64,000 nucleotides of DNA from UBA11740 sp035635855 (GCA_035635855.1 DASQAF010000040.1:372001-436000); one strand, 5' to 3'. Positions 33,369 through 42,799 are shown, counted from the first letter of the stretch. Notes: generated from the sequence alone by a model not told the origin. Numbers and translations: made by a program.

Positions 33369-34781
33369 ATGCATTTCAAGCAATTCTATCTTAACTGTCT
33401 GGCTCATGCTTCTTATCTCATCGGCTCAGATAGCGAAGCGGCGGTCGTCGATCCACAGCGCGACGTCGACCAGTACCTCGAAGAAGCCGCAGCAGAAAAT
33501 CTAAAGATCAGGTACATCATCGAGACCCATTTGCACGCTGATTTTGTCAGCGGCCATCGCGAGCTGGCCGCGCGCACCGGCGCGCAAATTGTTTTTGGCG
33601 AGAAAGCGAAAGCCACAGTTCCGCATCAGGCCGTCAGAGACGGCGACGAGCTGATGATCGGCAAGGTGAAACTGCGCATCCTCGAAACTCCTGGTCACAC
33701 TCCGGAAGGCATCAGTGTTTTGGTAATTAACACTGAAGTTTCAGATCAACCGCAAAAAGTTTTGACCGGCGACACGCTCTTCATCGGTGACGTGGGCCGG
33801 CCTGATCTGGCGGGCGCCAAAGGCTACACCAAGGAAATGATGGCCGCCATGTTGTACGACAGTCTGCACGAGAAACTCTTGCGGCTTGACGACGCGATCG
33901 AGGTTTATCCCGCGCATGGCGCCGGGTCGATGTGCGGACGAAATCTTTCGACCGAGACCTCTTCGACCATCGGCGAGCAGCGCAAATTTAATTACGCGCT
34001 GCAACCGATGACGAAAGATGAGTTCGTCAGAATCATGACAACCGATCTGCCGGAAGCGCCGGCCTACTTTTCAAAGGATGCCGAAATCAATCGCGGCGGC
34101 GCCGCAGCCTTGAATGGGCTATCGAAACCGTCGGCGTTGGCGCCGGCGGAAGTTTGCAAGCTCGCGGCCGAGGAGCACATCGTTCTCGACGTTAGACCTG
34201 CAGCAGACTTTGGCGCCGGCCATACTCCTGGAGCGCTGAACATCGGCCTGGGCGGGCAGTTTGCGTCGTGGGCCGGCTCACTGATTCCGCTAAGCGCGCC
34301 GATCGTGATTGTCGCCGAATCAGCACAGCAAGTTGCCGAGGCCCAGATTCGTCTGGCTCGCGTGGGACTGGAAAATGTGAAAGGTTATCTCGCCGGCGGT
34401 ATGTCTGCGTGGAAAGATGCAGGTCAGGAAGTAGCGGTTGTGCCGCAGATTAGTGTCGCCGAGCTAAAAGAATTGATCGAGAAACGATCGAACCTTCAGA
34501 TCGTCGACGTGCGCCGCCCAGCTGAATATGAAAGCGGACATGCTCCGCGCGCGATTACGGCGCCTTTGGCTAACCTGCGCGCGCTGTTACCCAAATTACG
34601 TCTGGACGTCACAAGACAAACCGCGCTAATTTGCGCCGGCGGCTATCGCTCTTCAGCCGCAACCAGCATCATGCAGCAACTCGGTTTCCATAAGGTGCTC
34701 AACGTAACGGGCGGCACCAAGGCCTGGATCGAAGCGGGTTATGAAGTCGAGATGCCGGATCAGACTGCGGTTGTGCATTGA
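33369..34781 (+). CDS. Persulfide dioxygenase-rhodanese fusion, CstB-like
   Basis: The 470-residue protein has an ETHE1-type metallo-beta-lactamase domain (about 1-240; THLHADFVSGH at 53-63, H110 in LETPGHTPEG, D135 in LTGDTLFIGDVGRPDL). Two rhodanese domains follow. The first (about 258-355) has lost the active Cys (IVIVAESAQQ). The second (about 362-465) keeps it as C422 (LICAGGYRSS). This order, dioxygenase, dead rhodanese, live rhodanese, is that of S. aureus CstB, which oxidises low-molecular-weight persulfides and makes thiosulfate. It is probably cytoplasmic. The VWFA gene follows 2 nt after its stop. Confidence 0.9.
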   Translation: MHFKQFYLNCLAHASYLIGSDSEAAVVDPQRDVDQYLEEAAAENLKIRYIIETHLHADFVSGHRELAARTGAQIVFGEKAKATVPHQAVRDGDELMIGKVKLRILETPGHTPEGISVLVINTEVSDQPQKVLTGDTLFIGDVGRPDLAGAKGYTKEMMAAMLYDSLHEKLLRLDDAIEVYPAHGAGSMCGRNLSTETSSTIGEQRKFNYALQPMTKDEFVRIMTTDLPEAPAYFSKDAEINRGGAAALNGLSKPSALAPAEVCKLAAEEHIVLDVRPAADFGAGHTPGALNIGLGGQFASWAGSLIPLSAPIVIVAESAQQVAEAQIRLARVGLENVKGYLAGGMSAWKDAGQEVAVVPQISVAELKELIEKRSNLQIVDVRRPAEYESGHAPRAITAPLANLRALLPKLRLDVTRQTALICAGGYRSSAATSIMQQLGFHKVLNVTGGTKAWIEAGYEVEMPDQTAVVH

Positions 34782-34783
34782 AC

Positions 34784-35713
34784 ATGCTCTGTGACCCACG
34801 AACAGATTGTGCCCGGCTCGTCTCATTCTTAGCTCTCCTCTTTTTTGTTCCCCTGGTTTTCGCGCAAGAGCAAACTACTCAGACTAAGCAACTAATAAAA
34901 GTGAATGTCATCGTCACTGATCGCGGCCGGTCAGTCGCGGATGTCCGCAAGGAAGACCTGGAGGTGATCGAGGATGGCGTCCCGCAAACCGTCTCCTACT
35001 TTGCCAAAGACGAGCGGCCCGTTACCTGCGGCTTCGTGATCGACGCTTCCGGATCGGTGCGCCGGATATTAATGGGCCTGATCGATGCCGCCAAGACCGT
35101 GGTGAAAGGTCTCGACTCGCGCGACGAAGGCTTCGTGGCCCGGTTTGTGGGTCGCGATAATTTTAAAATGAAGCAGGAACTCACATCGGATCGCGAATCT
35201 CTTGAAGACGCTCTGGACGATATTTATATCGAGAGTGGACCGACGGCGCTGCTTGACGCGGTCGACAATTCTCTAAGGTACCTGGATGAGCAGCGGCCTA
35301 CTGATGTGAACTCGCGCCGGCGCGTTCTGATCCTGGTCACCGATGGCGAAGATCGAGCCAGCCGACTGAATGATTCGAAAGCCATGCTGACCCGCTTGCG
35401 ACAGAGCGACGTGCAGGTGTTTGTAATCGGCTTGACGAAGTTCTCGGGTTTACAATCTTCGGGAGGCAAAGCCACTGACCTCTTGAACGGGATGGCAGAG
35501 CAAACAGGTGGCCGCGCGTTGTTTCCCGATTCTGACTCCGGCTTGCCGGATGTTGCTTCGCAGATTGTTCGCGATATACACATGCAGTACATGATCGGTT
35601 ATGACGCAGCCAACAGGTCCGTCGGGTCAGAACACAAAGTGCAGGTAAAGTGGATCGGGCAGGAACCGCCGAAACGAAAAGTTATCGCCCGTCCGAGCAT
35701 TTGGAATAAATAG
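34784..35713 (+). CDS. VWFA-related Acidobacterial-type secreted protein
   Basis: The 309-residue protein has a signal peptide (about 1-28, ending VFAQEQ), a short beta domain (KVNVIVTDRGRSVADVRKED, about 38-75) and a von Willebrand A domain (about 80-290). The MIDAS is DASGS with TDGED later. The combination is that of the VWFA-related Acidobacterial domain family, strongly enriched in Acidobacteriota. It probably mediates metal-dependent adhesion at the cell surface. The ATG at 34784 is 2 nt after the preceding stop, so it may be co-transcribed with the persulfide dioxygenase fusion. Confidence 0.92.
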   Translation: MLCDPRTDCARLVSFLALLFFVPLVFAQEQTTQTKQLIKVNVIVTDRGRSVADVRKEDLEVIEDGVPQTVSYFAKDERPVTCGFVIDASGSVRRILMGLIDAAKTVVKGLDSRDEGFVARFVGRDNFKMKQELTSDRESLEDALDDIYIESGPTALLDAVDNSLRYLDEQRPTDVNSRRRVLILVTDGEDRASRLNDSKAMLTRLRQSDVQVFVIGLTKFSGLQSSGGKATDLLNGMAEQTGGRALFPDSDSGLPDVASQIVRDIHMQYMIGYDAANRSVGSEHKVQVKWIGQEPPKRKVIARPSIWNK

Positions 35714-35739
35714 CAGACCACACCGACTCGCAAACTACC

Positions 35740-37071
35740 ATGAAAAAATCAAAGACCTTAGTTCAGGCGCCGGGAAACAGACGCGATTTTCTATCCCTGG
35801 CCGGCAAAGGCCTCGGCCTCGCCGCACTTTCGTCATCGTCTGTCGGTTCGCTGCTCCGCAACATTCAGGCGGCCACAGGGACTGTCGCGCATCTCACGCC
35901 CGAGCAAGTAGCGATGGATGAAGATTTCTGGTTTGAAATTCAGAAGGCGTTCACCGTCACTCGCGGCATCATCAATCTGAACAATGGCGGTGTCTCGCCG
36001 AGTCCGCGCATCGTCACCGAAGCCCTGGTGCGTTACATCTGGCAGCAGGAAGACGCCACCGCCTACACGATGTGGCAGATTCTCGAGCCGCAGTCTGAGA
36101 CGATTCGCACCGGGCTGGCGGAACTGTTCGGCTGTGACCGTGAAGAGATTGCTATCACCCGTAACGCCTCTGAATCTCTGGAAACATTGCTCCTAGGTCT
36201 TGATTTCAAGTCCGGCGATGAAATCCTGACGACGACGCAGGATTATGGCCGGATGCTGACAACTATCCGCCAGCGCGAACAGCGTGAAGGCGTGAAGCTG
36301 AACTTGATCAAGATTCCGATTCCACCAAAGAACCTTAGCGAAATTACCGGCGCGTTTGAGAGAGCGATCACGCCGCGCACGCGTCTAATTCAGATCGCCC
36401 ACCAGATCAATATCACTGGACAGATCACGCCGGTCAAAGCCGTCTGTGAGATGGCGCGGGCCCGCGGCGTCGAAACCATCGTGGACGGCGCGCATTCGTT
36501 CGCCCAGTTTTATTTCAAGCAGCGGGATTTGAACTGTGACTACTTCGGCACTTCACTGCACAAGTGGCTGTACGCCCCGAAAGGCACCGGGCTGCTTTAT
36601 GTGAAGCGGGACAAGATTGCGAAGGTGTGGCCGCTGTTTGCTGCTGAAGCGAAACAAAAGTCAGACATTCGCAAGTTCGAAGAGATCGGCACGCACTCAG
36701 CCGCGCCTAAGCTGGCTATCGGCGAGGCACTACTGTTTCACAACGGCATCGGCGGCCAGCGCAAAGAAGCGCGCCTGCGTTACCTTTCACGATATTGGAT
36801 GGACCAACTGAAAGACCTGCCCAAAGTTCGCTTCAATACTTCTTTCGATCCGGCGCAGATGTGTGCCATCGCCAACGTGCAAATCGAAGGTTTGGATCAG
36901 GGAAAGATTGGCAGCTATCTGTTCAGCCAGCACCGCATCTTTACAACCCCAATCGTCCACGAAGAGTTCCAGGGCCTGCGCATTACCCCGAATCTATACA
37001 CAACCCTGCCAGAACTTGATCGTTTCTGCGAAGTGATGAAGACGATTGCGCGACAGGGCCTTCCCGCCTAG
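35740..37071 (+). CDS. Class V aminotransferase with Tat signal (isopenicillin-N epimerase-like)
   Basis: The 443-residue fold-type I PLP enzyme has a twin-arginine signal NRRDFLSLAGKGLGLAAL (13-30), unusual for PLP enzymes, so it is probably exported folded with cofactor. INLNNGGVSPSPR, ITRNASESLETLLLGL and VDGAHSFAQ (PLP-binding Asp) are followed by K275 in GTSLHKWLYAPKG, the Schiff-base lysine. Members near CefD and cysteine desulfurases share these motifs; the substrate is unknown. It lies 26 nt after the VWFA gene and may be in the same transcript. Confidence 0.9.
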   Translation: MKKSKTLVQAPGNRRDFLSLAGKGLGLAALSSSSVGSLLRNIQAATGTVAHLTPEQVAMDEDFWFEIQKAFTVTRGIINLNNGGVSPSPRIVTEALVRYIWQQEDATAYTMWQILEPQSETIRTGLAELFGCDREEIAITRNASESLETLLLGLDFKSGDEILTTTQDYGRMLTTIRQREQREGVKLNLIKIPIPPKNLSEITGAFERAITPRTRLIQIAHQINITGQITPVKAVCEMARARGVETIVDGAHSFAQFYFKQRDLNCDYFGTSLHKWLYAPKGTGLLYVKRDKIAKVWPLFAAEAKQKSDIRKFEEIGTHSAAPKLAIGEALLFHNGIGGQRKEARLRYLSRYWMDQLKDLPKVRFNTSFDPAQMCAIANVQIEGLDQGKIGSYLFSQHRIFTTPIVHEEFQGLRITPNLYTTLPELDRFCEVMKTIARQGLPA

Positions 37072-37239
37072 GGGCCAAAGGCTCGTTGACACCACGGCGC
37101 TTTTCTCGTAGATTGCCGCCGCTACAAGCAGGGCGAATATCCTCGGCACCACTCACATGCCGCATCACGGCTTAAAGACAGCGAGCATCCCGTACATCGC
37201 TGCCAGATCGCCATTTCTTGTATGGGCAAGGAGTCCACG

Positions 37240-37698
37240 ATGAAAACAAAGCGTATCGCTATAGGTTCGTTTGCAGTAGTGCTACTGGTGGCTGCGATCT
37301 CGGTGTTCGCACAGGTCAATCGTCCCTATCGTAACGGAACGGTTTGGAACATAGCGTTCATCCGCATGAAGCCCGGGATGGAGACCTCTTACATGAACTA
37401 TCTCGCGGGGCAGTGGAAGGCTAATAACGAAGCGTCGAAAAAGGAAGGGATCATCCTTTCTTACAAGGTTATGTCGGTTGAAGGCCACACCCCCGGTGAA
37501 TGGAACCTGATGCTCATGACCGAATATAAAGACCTGGCTACTATGGAAGCCAATGAGGACAAGGCCGACGCGTTGAGTCAAAAAATGATTGGCAACGACG
37601 AGAAGCAGATGCAGGGCTACAAGGACCGGTCTGAGATTCGTGAAGTGATGGGTGACCGGCTGGCCCGCGAAATCATCCTCGAACCCAAGACTCGTTGA
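37240..37698 (+). CDS. Secreted hypothetical protein
   Basis: This encodes 152 residues from the ATG at 37240, with AAGGAG 6 nt upstream. A signal peptide (about 1-24) is followed by a small alpha/beta domain: VWNIAFIRMKPGMETSYMNYL, then ILSYKVMSVEGHTPGEWNLM. This resembles the dimeric alpha-beta barrel (NIPSNAP/EthD-like) layout, but I am not certain. The C-terminal helix is charged. A strong intrinsic terminator follows 45 nt after the stop, so it forms its own transcription unit end. Confidence 0.7.
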   Translation: MKTKRIAIGSFAVVLLVAAISVFAQVNRPYRNGTVWNIAFIRMKPGMETSYMNYLAGQWKANNEASKKEGIILSYKVMSVEGHTPGEWNLMLMTEYKDLATMEANEDKADALSQKMIGNDEKQMQGYKDRSEIREVMGDRLAREIILEPKTR

Positions 37699-37743
37699 TT
37701 TTTTGATTTGTAGGTTTACACAAGTTACAAAATCAGAAGCCGG

Positions 37744-37777
37744 GCGCCGTTCTCAGTCATTTGAGAACGGCGCTTTT
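37744..37777 (+). terminator. Intrinsic terminator
   Basis: GCGCCGTTCTC, an 8-nt loop and GAGAACGGCGC form a perfect 11-bp stem followed by TTTT. It lies downstream of the secreted hypothetical gene. Confidence 0.9.
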
Positions 37778-37940
37778 GGTAAACATCGACCCCAATTACC
37801 GTCGGTGTCGAAAAAGGTTCTTGACGGGCCTTCGCTGCGGCCTCCATAATCGTTCTCGCCACGGTGCGTTGCGCCGTTCGACATTTTGACCCTGCCCCCC
37901 ATTAGCCAACTGACCCAGGATCGGAGGAAATTGAATCCTA

Positions 37941-39467
37941 GTGACTGAAGAACTTGAGAGCAGCTTGCGGCAAACCATCGAGACCTATCTGGGAGATCGT
38001 CTGCGCGCGATTGACGAACAGATTTCACGTTTGCAGAGCGAATTCAACGATGCCCTGGCGCGAATGCGAGAAAGCTCCGCGAATGAATCACTGGATTCGA
38101 CGCCGGTATCCGCGGCCATCGCCGCGCATCTGCAAGCAGCTCGCGAACAAAAGCTGAGTGGAATCTCGGCGCCGGAATCGACCGGAACGGGACCGGACAT
38201 CTCGGCTATCAAACGTGCAGTCGCCGAGATTGAAAAGCAACACACGCATGCCGACGTGCTGCGAGTCTTGCTAACGAGCGCGGTCCAGTTCGCCGATCGG
38301 GTCGCCATTTTTGTCATCAAGAACGAACAGGCGATGGGCTGGCAAGAGTGTGAGAGAGGCGACGCAACCAACCTCGAGTCGATACGCGGCGTCGCTCTAC
38401 CGCTTAGCGCCGAAACGCTTTTGGGCCGAGCCATCAGTTCAGGTTCAGCGTGGTCGGGCGGATCGGGCGGTAATGCCGAAGACCAGCTTTTGGTCGATCA
38501 GCTTGGCGGCGAGCCGAAGAGTCTCGCAGCGGTGCCTTTGACCGTTAGGGGAAAAGTTGTGGCGGTGCTGTACGCCGATGCAGCCTCTTCTGACCCGACC
38601 GCGATCAACCTGGACGCGATCGAGCTGCTGTCTAGAGTTGCGGCAATGGCCATCAATCTGGCTTCGGCGCCGAAGACCGCGCCTGCGAAACGGGAACCCG
38701 AGCCCGCAGCAGCGCCGGTGAGTGCTGAAGCCGAAACTCCTGCTCCCGCGGCGACGCAACCGAGCAACACCGCAACAGTTTCTGAAACGCATTCCGGCTA
38801 CCAACCGCACGACGAACCCGCGGCGCATGAAGTTTTCGCTCAACCCGTAGTCGAAGAAACGGTGGCTGAACCCGGCGTCGAAGAGATCGTCGCGGAACCG
38901 ACAACCGAAGCAGCGGCCGAGTCCGAGATCGCAACACCAGTGGTCGAATATGCCGTGCAACCGATAGCTGAAGAAGCGAAAGGCGAATCTGAGGAGGAGT
39001 TTTCTTCTGAACCGCAAGAGCGGGTCGAGGTCGAATCAACACCGGCCCACGCGCCTATTGAAACTGAGCTGTCGCCCACTGTCGTGCCGAGTTTCGCTTC
39101 GAACTACGCTGCGCCGCTGGGTGCCGCTCGCCGCTACGGCGTCACCGAACCGGACCTGCCGATCGAAGTCGGCGAAGAAGAACGCCGCCTGCACAATGAC
39201 GCCCGTCGCTTCGCGCGCCTGCTGGTGTCCGAAATCAAACTTTACAACGAGCAGAAAGTGAAGGAAGGGCGCAGCCAAAGCAACCTCTACGAACGCCTGC
39301 GCGAGGACATCGATCGTTCGCGTCAGATGTACGACAAGCGGGTCGCCCCTCCGGTGGCCGCGCGCCACGACTATTTTCATCAGGAGTTGGTTAACACGCT
39401 GGCCGAGGGCGACACCTCAAAGTTGGGCGCCGGCTATCCCGGCGCCACCGTCGCGATGACCCAATAA
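37941..39467 (+). CDS. GAF-domain protein with acidic linker
   Basis: The 508-residue protein starts at GTG (GGAGG is 13 nt upstream). The order is: coiled coil (about 1-55), GAF-like domain (about 85-245; AVPLTVRGKVVAVLYAD), a long Glu/Pro/Ala/Val linker (about 245-390) with repeated VVEE/VAEP/TEAAAE, and a conserved charged helical domain (about 405-475; EEERRLHNDARRFARLLVSE). The last domain occurs in several acidobacterial proteins of unknown role. It is probably cytoplasmic sensory or cytoskeletal; no effector domain is present. An intrinsic terminator follows. Confidence 0.78.
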   Translation: MTEELESSLRQTIETYLGDRLRAIDEQISRLQSEFNDALARMRESSANESLDSTPVSAAIAAHLQAAREQKLSGISAPESTGTGPDISAIKRAVAEIEKQHTHADVLRVLLTSAVQFADRVAIFVIKNEQAMGWQECERGDATNLESIRGVALPLSAETLLGRAISSGSAWSGGSGGNAEDQLLVDQLGGEPKSLAAVPLTVRGKVVAVLYADAASSDPTAINLDAIELLSRVAAMAINLASAPKTAPAKREPEPAAAPVSAEAETPAPAATQPSNTATVSETHSGYQPHDEPAAHEVFAQPVVEETVAEPGVEEIVAEPTTEAAAESEIATPVVEYAVQPIAEEAKGESEEEFSSEPQERVEVESTPAHAPIETELSPTVVPSFASNYAAPLGAARRYGVTEPDLPIEVGEEERRLHNDARRFARLLVSEIKLYNEQKVKEGRSQSNLYERLREDIDRSRQMYDKRVAPPVAARHDYFHQELVNTLAEGDTSKLGAGYPGATVAMTQ

Positions 39468-39498
39468 AGACGGTAAACCGCCGGGCACTAAACTCCAG

Positions 39499-39523
39499 GG
39501 GCACGCAGGTCGTGCCCTTTTTT
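39499..39523 (+). terminator. Intrinsic terminator
   Basis: GGGCACG-CAGGT-CGTGCCC followed by six T lies 31 nt after the GAF gene stop codon. Confidence 0.92.
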
Positions 39524-39645
39524 CTTGGCGGCTTTGGCTCCGCGTCGCCGGCTTCCGGTTTGCGGCTTTACCGCGTTTGATCATAAAGTCACTCCACTCT
39601 CAAAAAAGACGGCGCGGCATTTTCTTCGACGCGGGAAGGGTGACA

Positions 39646-41091
39646 ATGAACCGAACTCTGTCTGACAAAGCCACCTCGCAGATCGCCGAGAGGCTGCGCA
39701 CGGCGAATCTTGCGGCCCTGGAAAACTATCCGGGCGAGACTGGCCGGCGGCAACCGGTGCACACGGTCTATGGCGGTGCACATCTTTTCAAAGCCGATTC
39801 GGCCGCGCGGTTGGGAAAAGTTGCCGAGCGCGCGCTCGCTGATAGTGCACCGGACTTTGTGATCTTCGCGCGCGCCCTGGGCTTGCCTCGATCTGATGAG
39901 CTGCCGGATGTCCTTGATTACGCGACCGGCTTGAAACAAAGGCTGGCAAATGAACCCGACAAGGTACGCGAAGAAAACCCGGCCGCCTGGCTCGCGCATG
40001 CGATCCATTCGCGGGTGCAGGAGAAGTTAAGCCGCGAGCCGGTAGAAGATTTTCGGATCGATTTCGAAGACGGCTACGGCAATCGGCCCGAAGCGGAAGA
40101 AGACGGCCACGCCGAGTCGGCCGCGGTTGAGGTCGCCAACGGAATCAGCGCCGGAACCTTGCCGCCGTTTATCGGAATTCGTATCAAGCCTTTCAATGAA
40201 GAGTTGCGCGCGCGGAGCATGCGAACACTGGATATCTTTGTCTCAACCGTCCTGGATCGGACGGGCGGCAAGTTGCCCGACAATTTCGTGGTCACGCTGC
40301 CAAAGATTACCAGCGCTGAGCAGGTCGTAGCGCTGGCGGATATTTTTGATCTGCTTGAAAAGCAAAGCGAGTTGGCCGCGGGTGCGTTGAAGATGGAAAT
40401 GATGATCGAAACCACCCAATCGATCATCCGGAGCGATGGCAGGATCAATCTGCCGCTGCTCCTCCAGGCCGCGCGCGGCCGTTGCATCGCCGCGCATTTC
40501 GGGACCTACGACTACACTGCGAGTTGCAGCATCACCGCTGCGCATCAGCACATGATGCATCCCGCCTGTGACTTTGCGAAGCACATGATGCAGGTTTCAT
40601 TTGCCGGCACCGGCATCTGGCTTTCAGACGGCGCGACCAACATTATGCCTGTGGCGCCGCATCGCCCGACCGAAGGGTACGCGCTGACGCAGGATCAGAT
40701 TGATGAGAATCGCGTGGTCGTTCATCGCGCCTGGAAACTGCATTACGATCACATTCAGCACTCACTCATCGGCGGTTTCTATCAGGGATGGGATTTGCAT
40801 CCGGCGCAACTGCCGACACGCTATGCGGCCGTGTATGCTTTCTTTCTCGAGAGTCTCGACGCGGCGTCGGAACGCCTGCGGAATTTTGTCGAGAAAGCGG
40901 CGAAGGCAACCCTTGTCGGTGATGTCTTTGACGATGCCGCTACGGGCCAGGGCCTGCTCAACTATTTTCTGCGCGCCGTAAACAGCGGGGCGTTGACAGA
41001 AGCCGAGGCGTTGCGGTTGTCGGGTCTGACGCTGGACGAATTGAGATCGGGTTCGTTCGTAAAGATTCTGAAGAATCGTCAGAGTCTATGA
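39646..41091 (+). CDS. HpcH/HpaI aldolase/citrate lyase-type protein
   Basis: The 481-residue protein has a PEP-utilising TIM-barrel of the HpcH/citrate-lyase-beta superfamily. DFRIDFEDGYGNRP carries likely metal-binding acidic residues, IGIRIKPFNEE the substrate Arg, and KMEMMIETTQSI another metal Glu. HFGTYDYTASCSI and HPACDFAKH follow. It is longer than standard HpaI (about 260) and belongs to a group often labelled only as aldolase. The reaction is unknown; a malyl-CoA lyase or malate-synthase-like C-C bond chemistry is plausible. The ATG at 39646 has a GGGAAGGG upstream. The M49-like gene follows 19 nt later. Confidence 0.83.
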   Translation: MNRTLSDKATSQIAERLRTANLAALENYPGETGRRQPVHTVYGGAHLFKADSAARLGKVAERALADSAPDFVIFARALGLPRSDELPDVLDYATGLKQRLANEPDKVREENPAAWLAHAIHSRVQEKLSREPVEDFRIDFEDGYGNRPEAEEDGHAESAAVEVANGISAGTLPPFIGIRIKPFNEELRARSMRTLDIFVSTVLDRTGGKLPDNFVVTLPKITSAEQVVALADIFDLLEKQSELAAGALKMEMMIETTQSIIRSDGRINLPLLLQAARGRCIAAHFGTYDYTASCSITAAHQHMMHPACDFAKHMMQVSFAGTGIWLSDGATNIMPVAPHRPTEGYALTQDQIDENRVVVHRAWKLHYDHIQHSLIGGFYQGWDLHPAQLPTRYAAVYAFFLESLDAASERLRNFVEKAAKATLVGDVFDDAATGQGLLNYFLRAVNSGALTEAEALRLSGLTLDELRSGSFVKILKNRQSL

Positions 41092-41110
41092 AAACGGAAA
41101 GGGATCAAAA

Positions 41111-42796
41111 ATGAAATCGTGGAAGCAGACCGTTTCGTTATTGCTTGTCTTGGCGTTCCTGGTCGTTAGCACCGGGGCCCAGAAAAGGACATCAAGGCCG
41201 GCCCCCTCGTCTAATGTCACTGCGCTGGCTGCAAAGATTAATCGATTCGCGCCGACTGTATTGACGGCCAATACGGCGCGCCTGCCGGCGAAAGATCGCC
41301 AGGCGCTGCAGAAGATTATTGCCGCGGCCAAGTTGCTGGATCCGCTTTTTCTCAGGCAGGTCTGGTCAGGAAACGATGCCCTGAAGACAAAGCTCGAGGC
41401 CGACAAGAGTGTGTTGGGCCGGATGCGCCTGCATTACTTCCTGATTAACGATGGGCCGTGGTCGAGGCTGGACGAAAATGAACCATTCATTGATGGTGTG
41501 CCGGCCAAGCCTCCCCAGGGGAACTATTACCCCGACGACATGACGAAGGAGGAATTCAATTCCTGGATGAATACGTTGTCGGCGGCAGAAAAAGAAAAGG
41601 CTACGGGATACTTTTATACGATTCGCCGCGATGCCGACGGGAAACTGAAGACTGTGCCGTACAGCGAAGAGTATCGCGAGTTTCTCGAGCCCGCAGCGAA
41701 GCAGCTGCGAGAAGCTGCGGCGCTGACTTCCAATCCTACGTTAAGGGACTTCTTGAATAAGCGGGCGGCCGCCTTTGCTTCCAACGACTATTACGACAGT
41801 GATGTTGCCTGGATGGATCTGGATGCGCCGATCGACGTCACGATTGGCCCGTACGAAACCTACGAGGACGAACTGTTCGGCTATAAGGCCGCGTTCGAAG
41901 CTTACGTGACACTGCGCGACGAAGCTGAATCCGCCAAGCTCACCAAGTTCAGCCAGTACCTCCAGGAACTGGAAAATAATCTGCCCATCGATCCGAAGTA
42001 TCGCAATCCGAAACTTGGCGCGGCCTCGCCGATTCGGGTGGTTAACGAAGTCTTCAGCTCGGGCGAAGGCAACAACGGCGTGCAGACGGCGGCCTTTAAC
42101 TTGCCCAATGATGAACGCGTGGTAAAGGAAAAAGGCTCGAAGCGGATCATGTTAAAGAACGTGCAGGACGCGAAGTTCCAGAAGACTTTGATTCCGATTT
42201 CGCGTGTCGTGCTCACGACTGCACAGCAACGCGACCTGGCTTTTGACGCTTTCTTCACGCACATTCTCACGCATGAACTGATGCACGGTCTGGGTCCACA
42301 CAACATCACGGTGAATGGCCAGCCGACGACGGTGCGGCTGCAACTGAAAGACAAATACTCTTCGATTGAAGAGGCCAAGGCGGATGTGACCGGACTCTGG
42401 GCGCTGCAATACCTGATCGATAAAGGCGTGGTCGCCAAAAGCATGCAGCGCACGCTTTACACCACTTATCTTGCCAGCATGTTCCGCTCAGTACGTTTTG
42501 GGATCACTGAATCGCACGGGCGCGGCGTCGCCATGCAGTTTAATTATTTCACCGACGAAGGCGCGATCAAGTTTGACGAGCGGACGGGCAAGTTCAGCGT
42601 GGATGAGTCGAAGATCCGGGGCGCGGTGCGCAAGCTGACGAATGAGCTACTGACGCTCGAAGCCGAAGGGTCCTACGATAAGGCGAAAGCAATTTTGGAC
42701 AAGTACGCGGTGATTCGACCGCCCATGAAGAGCGCGCTGGATCGTTTGAAGAGCGTGCCGGTGGATATCGAACCGATCTTTCCATTGGCGAAGTAG
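41111..42796 (+). CDS. Dipeptidyl-peptidase III-like (M49-related) metallopeptidase
   Basis: The 561-residue protein has a signal peptide (about 1-23). The zinc site is H388-E-L-M-H392, an HEXXH motif, with the second motif E420-E-A-K-A-D425. Classical M49 enzymes have HEXXGH, one residue longer, with EECRAD. The overall segments (IGPYETYEDELFGYKA, LPNDERVVKEKGSKRIMLKN) match the dipeptidyl-peptidase III-like bacterial family. It probably releases dipeptides outside the cytoplasm. It follows the aldolase gene by 19 nt and may share its transcript. Confidence 0.87.
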   Translation: MKSWKQTVSLLLVLAFLVVSTGAQKRTSRPAPSSNVTALAAKINRFAPTVLTANTARLPAKDRQALQKIIAAAKLLDPLFLRQVWSGNDALKTKLEADKSVLGRMRLHYFLINDGPWSRLDENEPFIDGVPAKPPQGNYYPDDMTKEEFNSWMNTLSAAEKEKATGYFYTIRRDADGKLKTVPYSEEYREFLEPAAKQLREAAALTSNPTLRDFLNKRAAAFASNDYYDSDVAWMDLDAPIDVTIGPYETYEDELFGYKAAFEAYVTLRDEAESAKLTKFSQYLQELENNLPIDPKYRNPKLGAASPIRVVNEVFSSGEGNNGVQTAAFNLPNDERVVKEKGSKRIMLKNVQDAKFQKTLIPISRVVLTTAQQRDLAFDAFFTHILTHELMHGLGPHNITVNGQPTTVRLQLKDKYSSIEEAKADVTGLWALQYLIDKGVVAKSMQRTLYTTYLASMFRSVRFGITESHGRGVAMQFNYFTDEGAIKFDERTGKFSVDESKIRGAVRKLTNELLTLEAEGSYDKAKAILDKYAVIRPPMKSALDRLKSVPVDIEPIFPLAK

Positions 42797-42799
42797 TTT

